Assembly (NCBI GenBank): GCA_013792075.1
Contig: VMSR01000105.1
Coordinates: 34,801-98,800, forward strand
DNA length: 64,000 nucleotides
DNA from: Desulfobacula sp.
GTDB lineage: Bacteria > Desulfobacterota > Desulfobacteria > Desulfobacterales > Desulfobacteraceae
Direction: 5' to 3'
Under the pieces are notes generated by a model, which had not been told where the DNA came from, did no database searches, and saw nothing but the letters and a program-made list of their open reading frames with translations. The translations under genes were made by a program, and so were the position numbers. Of the stretch, positions 44,761 to 52,802 are shown in pieces (position 1 is the stretch's first letter; every line of letters starts with the position of its first letter).

Positions 44761-46814
44761 AGCCTTGTGGTAATCATCTCCCAGTCTTTTCTTGATCCAT
44801 CTCCGCTGGAACAGGACATCTCCATTATTCTGACCCGTGCAATTTCGTTTTTAACAACGGTTTTGGCATACCGGCCGTTGATGCGGGTCCCGCTGAGGAG
44901 TTTGCCGCTGACATCCAGGATAGGCTTGGGGGGATTGGCCTGGTTTTGCCTTTTTAAATTGAATTTTTCCGCAACCCCCTGTTTTACGGCGTTGGAAAAA
45001 TAGGCAGCCTCTCTTTCAAACATTTCCTTTTTTTGTTCAAGGAGGGCTCTTAGGGCATAGATTGATGTTATTTCCTGGCCGACATTTTCCAGACAGGTTG
45101 CAAGATCATCTTTTTCCGGTGATGGTTGCAAATCTTTTGTAGCCTGCTTGGACTGAACAAGGAGATCTTGCCTTGATTGTTTGAGCGATTCCAGTTGTCT
45201 GTTTGCTTCTGCCATTTCCTCGTCGGCTTTATTTTTTTCAAAGGTTTTGGTTTCAAAATACGCCTGGTTTTTTTCTATGAATTGATTTAATAATTTTAAT
45301 TCATTTTCAAGATAGGAAGAGGTCCCAACGGCAATGACAGAGGGGCTGCTTTTTTCCGACCCCACCTGCCAGATTTTTGCCCCGCCCCTGGCAGACAAAG
45401 TAGAGGCATACATTTTTCCCTTTAGCATTTTAAAGGTGCCTTCAATGATCATCTCGGTTTCAACCACCTCTTTGCGTACATCAACGTCGCCCATGCAGGA
45501 AATTGTGGAGCGATGAATAAAACCCGCAGATATACTCCCTTTTGCGATGATAGAGGCATCTGTGACTCCGTTTTCAACACAGACATTTCCCTTTGCCCGA
45601 ATGATACCGCCATCAACGGACCGGGCAACCACATCAATGCCCTCCACCTTGAAACCATCTTTAATGGTACCTGTAATGAAAATATTTTTGTCAAACTTGA
45701 TATGACCGGTGGTATAATCCACGTTTCCCTTGATGATATAGGCATCATTGAGGATCAGTTCGCCCGTCTGGGTCAGTTTCGGGTATCCGCTCACCTGGGC
45801 AATCGCTTGCAGCTTGTCTTCGGAAAGCTTTACGCCGTTTCCGCAGTTGATTTTCACATCAAGGGGCTTGGCCGGAGGCACCACGTCCCCAAATACATTG
45901 ACCCCGCTCTTCCCGGTTTTTGGGGGGATTTTCTCTGCAAGGATTTCACCGGCCATTGCAAAGGGGATATCTCCCCGGCTTTTGAAATCAATGGACCCGT
46001 CCCTGGAAATCATTCCCGCTTTGAGATGCTCCTGCTCAAACATATAAAAAATTTGGGCATCGGTTCCGTCTACCGGGTCAAGTCCCCTTGCCAGGTCAAA
46101 AAATTTTTTTGTATAGGCATCATTGTCCAAAAATTCCTGGAGGCGCTCAACCGGTGCAACGCCATATATGATTCCATTTTTCTCTATCAAATCTTTCAGG
46201 TTCTCCAGGGAGAAGCTTTTGTTAAATTGATCGGTCTTCATCATGTGGGCGGATAGAGCGTCACTGGGAATACGGATGGTGATGGCCATTTCCCTGATTT
46301 CCTTGACGCCCGACTGACCCATTAGGGTGGATGCGGACGGTGTACCGCCGGTTTTCCTGAAGCCATTGTCATTTTTTTGTTTTTGGAGGATTAGTTTTCG
46401 CTGGCGTTCCGATATCATGCCGGCATCCACCAGCAAATCACCTAGGAACAAATTATTGCCCGATGCAGCAAGGACTTTTTGTTCTTCCAGGGCCAGGTTC
46501 AGGTTGGATTGGGTTAAAAAGTCAAATTGGATGCACAAAGAGCCGAACCGGGTGTCTTCCTGGGCCCTGGCAAAGCTGAGGCAGGTTTTTTTAAGCCCGC
46601 TTATGTCCTGGGGGTGGACATACCGCTTGGCCATCATCAGCTTCAGGACTTCCCCTTCCGAGGTGATCCTGGTGGTATTCATATCCCTTGCCAGGCGCTG
46701 ATAATTTTCTTTGTTTAAATAATTGAGGAACAGTGCAATTTTTGTTACCAGCGAGTTTTGACACTCAATGGGTATCGGTTGCCCGGGTGTGCTCGTTTTT
46801 TCTTCCATGGTCAT
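44757..46814 (-). CDS. FapA/DUF342 family protein
   Basis: About 685 residues from the ATG at 46814, which has GGAGG ten bases upstream; a longer in-frame reading adds 17 residues. The central beta-helical FapA region starts near 230 (IIYGVAPVERLQEFLDN) and contains repeated short beta units such as VDYTTGHIKFDKNIFITGTIKDGFKVEGIDVVARSVDGGIIRAKGNVCVENGVTDASIIAKGSISAG. A coiled coil follows at about 530-620 (QAYFETKTFEKNKADEEMAEANRQLESLKQ). Some FapA proteins relate to flagellar assembly; no flagellar gene is present here. Divergent from the XRE-cupin gene. Confidence 0.85.
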   Translation of the reverse strand: MTMEEKTSTPGQPIPIECQNSLVTKIALFLNYLNKENYQRLARDMNTTRITSEGEVLKLMMAKRYVHPQDISGLKKTCLSFARAQEDTRFGSLCIQFDFLTQSNLNLALEEQKVLAASGNNLFLGDLLVDAGMISERQRKLILQKQKNDNGFRKTGGTPSASTLMGQSGVKEIREMAITIRIPSDALSAHMMKTDQFNKSFSLENLKDLIEKNGIIYGVAPVERLQEFLDNDAYTKKFFDLARGLDPVDGTDAQIFYMFEQEHLKAGMISRDGSIDFKSRGDIPFAMAGEILAEKIPPKTGKSGVNVFGDVVPPAKPLDVKINCGNGVKLSEDKLQAIAQVSGYPKLTQTGELILNDAYIIKGNVDYTTGHIKFDKNIFITGTIKDGFKVEGIDVVARSVDGGIIRAKGNVCVENGVTDASIIAKGSISAGFIHRSTISCMGDVDVRKEVVETEMIIEGTFKMLKGKMYASTLSARGGAKIWQVGSEKSSPSVIAVGTSSYLENELKLLNQFIEKNQAYFETKTFEKNKADEEMAEANRQLESLKQSRQDLLVQSKQATKDLQPSPEKDDLATCLENVGQEITSIYALRALLEQKKEMFEREAAYFSNAVKQGVAEKFNLKRQNQANPPKPILDVSGKLLSGTRINGRYAKTVVKNEIARVRIMEMSCSSGDGSRKDWEMITTRL

Positions 46815-46928
46815 GGTGGCATTTCCTCCAGACGAAACTTTAGTATCGGTTCTGGGAAAGGTCAAGGGGAAAATGAATCCTTGCGGTTTAATTCCTTTGG
46901 GGGGAGAAAGGGATTGACAACCCCATTG

Positions 46929-46967
46929 ACTTAAGTATACTTAAAATTTAGTTAATTATACTTAAGT
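46929..46967. promoter_or_regulatory. Extended inverted-repeat operator between fapA-type and XRE-cupin genes
   Basis: ACTTAAGTATA at 46929-46939 is repeated in reverse as TATACTTAAGT at 46957-46967, an 11-base perfect inverted repeat with 17 bases between. The first arm is itself inside a perfect 14-base palindrome, TTAAGTATACTTAA (46931-46944), so three CTTAA-type half-sites are present. A TTGACT -35-like element (46926-46931) overlaps the first arm. This is probably the autoregulatory operator of the XRE-cupin regulator that starts 6-12 bases downstream. Confidence 0.65.
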
Positions 46968-46978
46968 CTGGTGTGGAT

Positions 46979-47557
46979 ATGAAAACAAAACTGGGCGCCT
47001 TGTTACGGGCCATAAGAAATTCAAGACATTTAACCATCAAAGAGGTGGCATCCAAGGCTGGTGTCAGCTCCAGCCTGCTCTCACAGATCGAGAGAAACAG
47101 AATTTCCCCTTCCCTGGACACCTTGCTGCAATTATTGGAAGTATACGGGGTTTCCCCCACTAAATTTTTCAAGGATTATGAAACCCACTCCAAGGTGGAG
47201 ATTATCAAGAAAAATGAAAGAAAGATCTATCAGCGGAAAGGCTTTAAATATGAAAAACTTTGCGGAGAAAGCCAGGTAAAGGGAAATCATTCTTTTAGCG
47301 CTTTTTTTCTGGAGCTGGCGCCGGGTCAAAAACGGGGAGATGCAGGTGACGGACACCTGGGGCGCGAGCTGGGAATTGTTGTCTGCGGCAGTGCCCGCTT
47401 GATTTACGGGGAAGAAACCTACGATATCCATGCAGGAGATTCCATCTCTTTTTTTTCCCAGATTCCCCATGTGATCCAGAATATATCGGACATGATTTTT
47501 CAGGCCTATTGGGTGGTCACCCCTGCGGATGGTGAAGATTATTTTGATGGAAAATAA
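46979..47557 (+). CDS. XRE family regulator with C-terminal cupin domain
   Basis: 192 residues from the ATG at 46979 (a GTG two codons earlier is possible; neither has a strong SD). An XRE helix-turn-helix fills residues 1-60 (LTIKEVASKAGVSSSLLSQIERNRISPSLDTLLQLLEVYGV). A cupin domain follows (about 100-190) with ELGIVVCGSARLIYGEETYDIHAGDSISFFSQIPHVIQN. Members of this class sense small carboxylates, polyamines or sugars and usually regulate the adjacent catabolic operon. It heads a LeuC/LeuD-type operon (next gene 18 bases away). Confidence 0.92.
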   Translation: MKTKLGALLRAIRNSRHLTIKEVASKAGVSSSLLSQIERNRISPSLDTLLQLLEVYGVSPTKFFKDYETHSKVEIIKKNERKIYQRKGFKYEKLCGESQVKGNHSFSAFFLELAPGQKRGDAGDGHLGRELGIVVCGSARLIYGEETYDIHAGDSISFFSQIPHVIQNISDMIFQAYWVVTPADGEDYFDGK

Positions 47558-47575
47558 CAAAAGACAGGAGTAATT

Positions 47576-48862
47576 ATGGGCAAAACAATTGCACAAAAAA
47601 TTTTTGAGGCACACCTTGTGGATGAACCCTTTGGGGATGTCTGCGTATTAAAACTGGACAGGGTCTTCTGCCATGAGATTACAACACCGACAGCCATCCA
47701 GGATCTTGTGGCCCGGGGGAAAGACCGGGTGTTTGACCCGGACAAGATCAAGGCGGTTATTGACCATGTCACTCCTGCCAAGGATTCCAAAACAGCACTC
47801 CAGGGCAAAATTCTTCGGCAATGGGCAAAGCGCCATGGGATCAAGGATTTTTTTGATATTGGCAACAACGGGGTATGCCATGCGATTTTTCCTGAAAAAG
47901 GATTTGTCCGCCCGGGATTTACCATTATTATGGGGGATTCCCACACTTGTACCCATGGTGCATTTGGTGCATTTGCCGCCGGCGTCGGCACCACAGACCT
48001 TGAAGTGGGAATCTTAAAAGGGGTTGCAAGCTTTAAACTGCCGGAAACATTCAAGATTGAGATTAAGGGGACCCTTCAGGCCGGGGTCTATGCCAAGGAT
48101 ATTATTCTGGAGGTGATTCGCCAGATTTCCGTGGATGGCGCCACCAATATGGTCATTGAATTTGTTGGAAATGTGGTCGCTGAAATGACCATGGACCAGC
48201 GGATGACCCTCTCCAATATGGCAGTAGAAGCCGGTGCCACCAGCGGGATCTGTCTGCCGGACATGACCACGGTCACCTATCTGTGGCCCTTTATCCAACA
48301 GGAGTACGAAAGCCCGGAAGCGGCCCTGGCAGATTATACCCGGTTTTCATCCGACGCGGATGCGGTGTATGCAAAAACCAAAACCATTGATGTCAGTCAG
48401 TTGGAACCGTTGACCACCTTCGGGTATAAACCCGATAATGTGCGTCCTGTGTCCCAGATGGCCGGGACCCACGTGGATCAGGTCTATATCGGGTCCTGCA
48501 CCAACGGCAGGATCGAGGATTTGCGGGTGGCTGCCCAGGTGCTCAAGGGTAAAAAAATCAAAGCCACGGTCCGGGGAATTGTTTCCCCTGCAACGCCCAA
48601 GATATTTTCCATGGCACTTGAGGAAGGGCTGATTAAAATTTTCATGGATGCCGGATTCTGTGTGACCAATCCCACCTGCGGCGCCTGCCTGGGAATGAGC
48701 AACGGGGTTCTGGCAGATGGAGAGGTGGCGGCTGCCACCACCAATCGAAACTTCAACGGCCGCATGGGTCGTGGCGGAATGGTCCACTTGATGAGCCCGG
48801 CCACGGCAGCGGCCACAGCTGTCCAGGGAGAAATCACAAACTCATATCTTTTTGTTAATTAG
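47576..48862 (+). CDS. LeuC-type 3-isopropylmalate/homoaconitate-family hydro-lyase, large subunit
   Basis: 428 residues. Aconitase-superfamily large subunit with the Fe-S cysteines in YIGSCTNGRIEDL and NPTCGACLGMSNG, and MGDSHTCTHGAFGAFAAGVGTTDLE. The small subunit follows with a 6-base gap. Close relatives include LeuC, homoaconitase HacA and dimethylmalate dehydratase. It is assigned to the LeuC-like group, but without leuA or leuB nearby and with an XRE-cupin regulator the true substrate is open. SD AGGAG. Confidence 0.85.
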   Translation: MGKTIAQKIFEAHLVDEPFGDVCVLKLDRVFCHEITTPTAIQDLVARGKDRVFDPDKIKAVIDHVTPAKDSKTALQGKILRQWAKRHGIKDFFDIGNNGVCHAIFPEKGFVRPGFTIIMGDSHTCTHGAFGAFAAGVGTTDLEVGILKGVASFKLPETFKIEIKGTLQAGVYAKDIILEVIRQISVDGATNMVIEFVGNVVAEMTMDQRMTLSNMAVEAGATSGICLPDMTTVTYLWPFIQQEYESPEAALADYTRFSSDADAVYAKTKTIDVSQLEPLTTFGYKPDNVRPVSQMAGTHVDQVYIGSCTNGRIEDLRVAAQVLKGKKIKATVRGIVSPATPKIFSMALEEGLIKIFMDAGFCVTNPTCGACLGMSNGVLADGEVAAATTNRNFNGRMGRGGMVHLMSPATAAATAVQGEITNSYLFVN

Positions 48863-48868
48863 GAGCGC

Positions 48869-49396
48869 TTGATGAAAAAATTTAAAGGAAAGATCCTGTG
48901 CCTGGACCGTTCTGATATCAATACCGATGAAATTATACCGGCCAAATACCTCACGGAGATCGAAAAGAGAGCCATGGGGCCCCACCTGCTCGAGGACCTC
49001 ACGCTGGAAGGCTTTGATGTACAAAAAGATCTAAAAGACATTGCCGCGATCGTCACCCGGGAAAATTTTGGATGCGGCTCTTCCAGAGAACATGCCCCTT
49101 GGGCCCTTGAGGTCAACGGTGTTTTTGTGGTAATCGCCCAGAGTTTTGCCCGGATTTTCAGACAGAACATGTTCAATTGCGGCATGTTGGCCATTGCCTT
49201 GCCCAAAGAGCAGATCGAACACCTTTTTGAATGCTGTAAGATAGGGGATAGCTTTCTTTCAGTGGATCTTGAAACAGCGACAATTCAGGTGACCTCCCAG
49301 GACAAACACTTTACCCTGCCGTTTACCATTTCCGAATTTGATAAAACCCTGGTTGAGACGGGCGGGTGGCTTGAATATGCCGATGCAAACTATTGA
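48869..49396 (+). CDS. LeuD-type hydro-lyase, small subunit
   Basis: 175 residues. Small-subunit swivel-domain motifs: RSDINTDEIIPAKYLTEIEKRAMGPHLLED, then VTRENFGCGSSREHAPWALEVNGV and VVIAQSFARIFRQNMFNCGMLAIALPKEQIEHL. It forms the active site with the preceding large subunit and needs an Fe-S cluster there. AGGAG precedes the ATG. The next gene (YheU) starts 11 bases after its stop. Substrate is unclear, as for the large subunit. Confidence 0.88.
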   Translation: MMKKFKGKILCLDRSDINTDEIIPAKYLTEIEKRAMGPHLLEDLTLEGFDVQKDLKDIAAIVTRENFGCGSSREHAPWALEVNGVFVVIAQSFARIFRQNMFNCGMLAIALPKEQIEHLFECCKIGDSFLSVDLETATIQVTSQDKHFTLPFTISEFDKTLVETGGWLEYADANY

Positions 49397-49407
49397 TTGA
49401 TACCCGG

Positions 49408-49650
49408 ATGACGATTTTCCGAATTCCCCATGATCAATTGAGCAAACAAGCACTCCAGGGCGTGATAGAGGAATTTATCACCCGGGAAAGTACGGATTAC
49501 GGGGCCCTTGAGGTGCCCATGGAAACCAAGGTGCGCCAGGTCTATCAGAGCCTGGCCTCTGGCAATGCCGTCCTGATTTTTGACGGAAAAACCGAGACAT
49601 GCAATATTTTCCATAAAAATGATCCGTTGATAAAAAAATTGATGCCGTGA
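49408..49650 (+). CDS. YheU family protein
   Basis: 80 residues from the ATG at 49408. It matches the small UPF0270/YheU family: FRIPHDQLSKQALQGVIEEFITRESTDYGALEVPMETKVRQVYQSLASGNAVLIFDG. Function unknown in general. It is the last gene of the XRE-cupin/LeuCD-type unit, 11 bases after the small subunit. No SD is apparent, so translation may be by reinitiation after the upstream stop. YheU is mostly described from gammaproteobacteria. Confidence 0.85.
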   Translation: MTIFRIPHDQLSKQALQGVIEEFITRESTDYGALEVPMETKVRQVYQSLASGNAVLIFDGKTETCNIFHKNDPLIKKLMP

Positions 49651-49668
49651 CGACCATGGTTTTTTTTA

Positions 49669-50142
49669 TCAGCTTTCCGGGGTGTTCAGCACCACCAGGG
49701 ATTCCGGATCACGGCTGGCGATCTGATGGGCCACCCTGGCCGGCACAATCTGGAAACTTTCATCAAGTTTGACAATGGCCAATTGTCCAAAGCTGAGTTT
49801 TTTTGCTATTTCTTCAGTAACAAATAATTTTTTAATTTTCTTGCCCATGGCAAAATAATAGGGTTCATCGTAATCTTCCAAAGGCAACCGGTTTGTTTCA
49901 ATGAGCTGCCGTGCCTGTGAGAGGTTCTCAAGCCTTTGTTTTTCTGCATTGAGTTGCAGGTTGAGCTGTATATTGTGTTTTTCTTTGGCCAATTGTTCCT
50001 GGCGGGTTTTGTTTTCTTCAGGAGAGGCGCTTTGTCCTTTGTTTTTTTTCCGGTTGGTGTTTTTTTCGTGCCCGGCCTTTTGAACCTGTTTTTTATTGAC
50101 AAGTCCGGCTTTTAGAAGCTGATCCTTAAACGATGTTCCCAT
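49669..50142 (-). CDS. DUF2058 (YaiL-like) family protein
   Basis: 157 residues from the ATG at 50142; AGAGG lies upstream, while a longer in-frame reading adds 19 unsupported residues. The N-terminus GTSFKDQLLKAGLVNKKQVQKAGHEKN and the basic, charged segment match DUF2058. The C-terminal half has VTEEIAKKLSFGQLAIVKLDESFQIVP. The middle (about 40-95) is a long charged helix. No function is known for the family; it may bind nucleic acid or ribosomes. Convergent with the YheU gene. Confidence 0.82.
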   Translation of the reverse strand: MGTSFKDQLLKAGLVNKKQVQKAGHEKNTNRKKNKGQSASPEENKTRQEQLAKEKHNIQLNLQLNAEKQRLENLSQARQLIETNRLPLEDYDEPYYFAMGKKIKKLFVTEEIAKKLSFGQLAIVKLDESFQIVPARVAHQIASRDPESLVVLNTPES

Positions 50143-50401
50143 TATGGTCCTCTTTCTTTGGTTATGGATTACAATAATATATCCGGGCACAGACATCAAA
50201 TATTTATGGAAAATATTTTTTTAAAAATATCTGTTCCAGGTCAGCACCCCCCCGGGGGCGATTAGACGCTCTTATTCGCCCGGCAGTCACACGGGCGGCA
50301 GGTCTGGTTTTTTCTTGACTTTACGGAGCTGTTTGTGAGAAACGTGTGAACATTGTTATTATGTAAAAGCATGTGTTTCTAATCATGTTAAGGGGTCTTT
50401 T

Positions 50402-51910
50402 ATGGGACAAACGGTCGATTCAGGGTTAATTGCAAGGTACAAAAAAGAACAGGTGCTGGCCCTTGCCAAACGGTCTTTAACTTCAGTGGTTGCGCATTTT
50501 GCCCTTTTCTTGTTTGTTGTCATTATCACCCCCATGAGAGAAGACCATGGAATGGTCCTGGGGGTGTTCGGGGTGCTCATCTTTGCCATTTCCGGCATTC
50601 GGATCATTATGGCCAAAAAAGTACCGGATAAATTTGACCAGGCACCCGACACCTGGGTCAGAATCATTCTAGGATTTAATTTAGTATCCGGGGTGTTATG
50701 GGGAATCTTCGGCCTGGTGACAGCCATCTATTATCCCCTTGAATGGCCCTTGTTTTTCACCCTTGTGATCATTTGCGGATTGGCAGCCGGTGCCACAAGT
50801 TCCCTGGGGCCTCATTTTTCCCTTTCTCGGAATTTTACACTGGTCATGATGGTGCCCCTCACCCTGTGGGGGTTTTCCAACGGATCTTCCCTGGGCATTG
50901 GTGTGGGTGTTTTGTGTGCGTTCTCCATGTTCATGTTTATCCGCATGGCCAAAGACAATTATCTTTGGTATTGGGAGGGAATGGCGAACAATGAAAAAAT
51001 TCAGTCGGGCACGGTTACCATGGAAACACTGTTTAAAGGGGCGCATGACAATGCCGCCCATCTGAACCAGACCTCAAAAAATCTGTCAGGTTTTTCAGGG
51101 GATATGACCAGAAATGCAGCGGATATGGCCGTAAAATTATCGGGTGTGGCAGGGATTTCCGATCGGATCAATACCAATTCAACGGCCATGGTCTCTCTCA
51201 TGGAGCAGGCCACGAATAATTTTTCCAATATTGCCTCGGCCACGGAACAGATGACCGCCACCATAACCGATATTGCCCAAAGCACAGAAAAAACCTGTGA
51301 AATTACAACCCGGGCCGTTGCCCAAAGCGAGGCGGCCGCAGCCCAGATGGCCATTCTGGGAGAATCTGCCACAGCCATTAATAAAATTACAGATGCCATC
51401 GGGAATATATCCAAACAGATCAACCTTCTGGCATTGAATGCCACCATAGAGGCGGCAAGAGCTGGGACAGCCGGGAAAGGCTTTGCTGTCGTGGCCATGG
51501 AAATCAAGGAGCTGGCAGTCCAGACCTCCGGATCTGCCGGTGAAATCAGTCGACAGGTAAAAGAAATCCAGGAAGCCACCCAGCGGTCCACAGGAGAGAT
51601 GGAGGCCATCACCGGGATTGTCCGGGAAGCAAACACCCGGGTGGAAGGTATTGCCAGTGCTGTGGAAGAACAGTCTGCCGCAACCAATGAGGTGGCCAAA
51701 AATATCAATGAAGCCTCTGCAGGATTTATGTCGGTAAATCAGATGATGGGGGAAAATGACGAGGGATTAAAACAGGTTTCCCATGATATTTCCCTGTTGA
51801 AAGAGACGGCAAAAGGTGTCGAGGCCGGGGCTGCAAAGGTGGATCAAAATGCAGCTGTCCTTTTAACCCTGGCCGAAGAAATGCTTGGAATGGTGGACAG
51901 CCCTGCCTGA
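50402..51910 (+). CDS. Methyl-accepting chemotaxis protein
   Basis: 502 residues. Five or so hydrophobic segments fill residues 25-190, with no periplasmic sensor domain, so it probably senses within the membrane or from the cytoplasm. The C-terminal signalling region (220-500) holds the hairpin tip [43 protein letters not shown] and methylation helices. It would activate CheA through CheW. No che genes are in the window, so the chemoreceptor stands alone. AAGGGG precedes the ATG. Confidence 0.92.
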   Translation: MGQTVDSGLIARYKKEQVLALAKRSLTSVVAHFALFLFVVIITPMREDHGMVLGVFGVLIFAISGIRIIMAKKVPDKFDQAPDTWVRIILGFNLVSGVLWGIFGLVTAIYYPLEWPLFFTLVIICGLAAGATSSLGPHFSLSRNFTLVMMVPLTLWGFSNGSSLGIGVGVLCAFSMFMFIRMAKDNYLWYWEGMANNEKIQSGTVTMETLFKGAHDNAAHLNQTSKNLSGFSGDMTRNAADMAVKLSGVAGISDRINTNSTAMVSLMEQATNNFSNIASATEQMTATITDIAQSTEKTCEITTRAVAQSEAAAAQMAILGESATAINKITDAIGNISKQINLLALNATIEAARAGTAGKGFAVVAMEIKELAVQTSGSAGEISRQVKEIQEATQRSTGEMEAITGIVREANTRVEGIASAVEEQSAATNEVAKNINEASAGFMSVNQMMGENDEGLKQVSHDISLLKETAKGVEAGAAKVDQNAAVLLTLAEEMLGMVDSPA

Positions 51911-51937
51911 CAAGTCTGTTTTGCAATACCGGAAAAA

Positions 51938-52768
51938 TCAGGTTCTGCCGCCGCTCCATTTGAGCCGGGTTTTCAATACCTTGAAATAGGATTGTTCTTC
52001 CAGGGATATCATCTGGAGTGCATTGCGGCTTTTCTCGATATATATTTTATCCTTGGGATCCATTGCAAACCCCTCCTGGCCGTCCAGGGTCAGGATCATA
52101 TGTTCGGGACTTCCCTGGAGCTGGATTTCCACCCGGGTGGTGTCCGGAATAAGCAAGGGGCGGTTGGTCAGGGTAAAAGGACAAATGGGGGTTAAAATAA
52201 TGGAGGGCACTTCCGGGTGTACCACGGGGCCTCCGGCAGCAAGGGAATAGGCGGTGGATCCTGTGGGCGTTGCCACAATGAGGCCGTCTGCCCTGTAGGT
52301 GGTCAGGTATGTGTCATCCAGGTAAACCGCACATGAGGCAAGGCGCGACAGGGCCGCCTTGTTGATCACGGCATCATTGAGGACATCCACGTCAATGATC
52401 TGTTCTCCGTTGCGTCTCACTTTGATATTCAGCCGTGTCCGCTCCCGGAGGATATAATCTCCCCTGAACAGCGCGTCAACCGCTTCATGGAGGTTCTCCT
52501 CTGTGGTCTCGGCAAGAAACCCCACTTCCCCGAATTTTACCCCCATCAAGGGGATTTTTTTGTCTTCTATGAACCGGGAAACACTTAGAAAAGTGCCGTC
52601 TCCTCCCAATACAATAAGGCATAAAAGACCCTCCAGCAGAGAGGCGTCTGCCGGGTTTCGGGTATCAATTACCACACATTTGTCCCCCAGCATCTGGATC
52701 AGTTCCCGGGCTTTATTCTGGGCATGGGCTTCGTTTTTTATGATAATCCCGACGCGCTGGTTTTCCAT
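51938..52768 (-). CDS. nadK: NAD+ kinase
   Basis: 276 residues from the ATG at 52768, with AAAGGA nine bases upstream; longer in-frame starts overlap polA and lack a better SD. The active-site motif is LGGDGTFLSVS near residue 63, followed by GVKFGEVGFLAE and NDAVINKAAL, and ATPTGSTAYSLAAGGPVVHPEVPSIILTPICPFTLTNRPLL. It phosphorylates NAD to NADP using ATP or polyphosphate. It lies 34 bases after the polA stop, on the same strand, a likely operon. Confidence 0.94.
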   Translation of the reverse strand: MENQRVGIIIKNEAHAQNKARELIQMLGDKCVVIDTRNPADASLLEGLLCLIVLGGDGTFLSVSRFIEDKKIPLMGVKFGEVGFLAETTEENLHEAVDALFRGDYILRERTRLNIKVRRNGEQIIDVDVLNDAVINKAALSRLASCAVYLDDTYLTTYRADGLIVATPTGSTAYSLAAGGPVVHPEVPSIILTPICPFTLTNRPLLIPDTTRVEIQLQGSPEHMILTLDGQEGFAMDPKDKIYIEKSRNALQMISLEEQSYFKVLKTRLKWSGGRT

Positions 52769-52802
52769 GGGGGGCTTTCCTTTTGTATTCATACGGCTCT
52801 TT

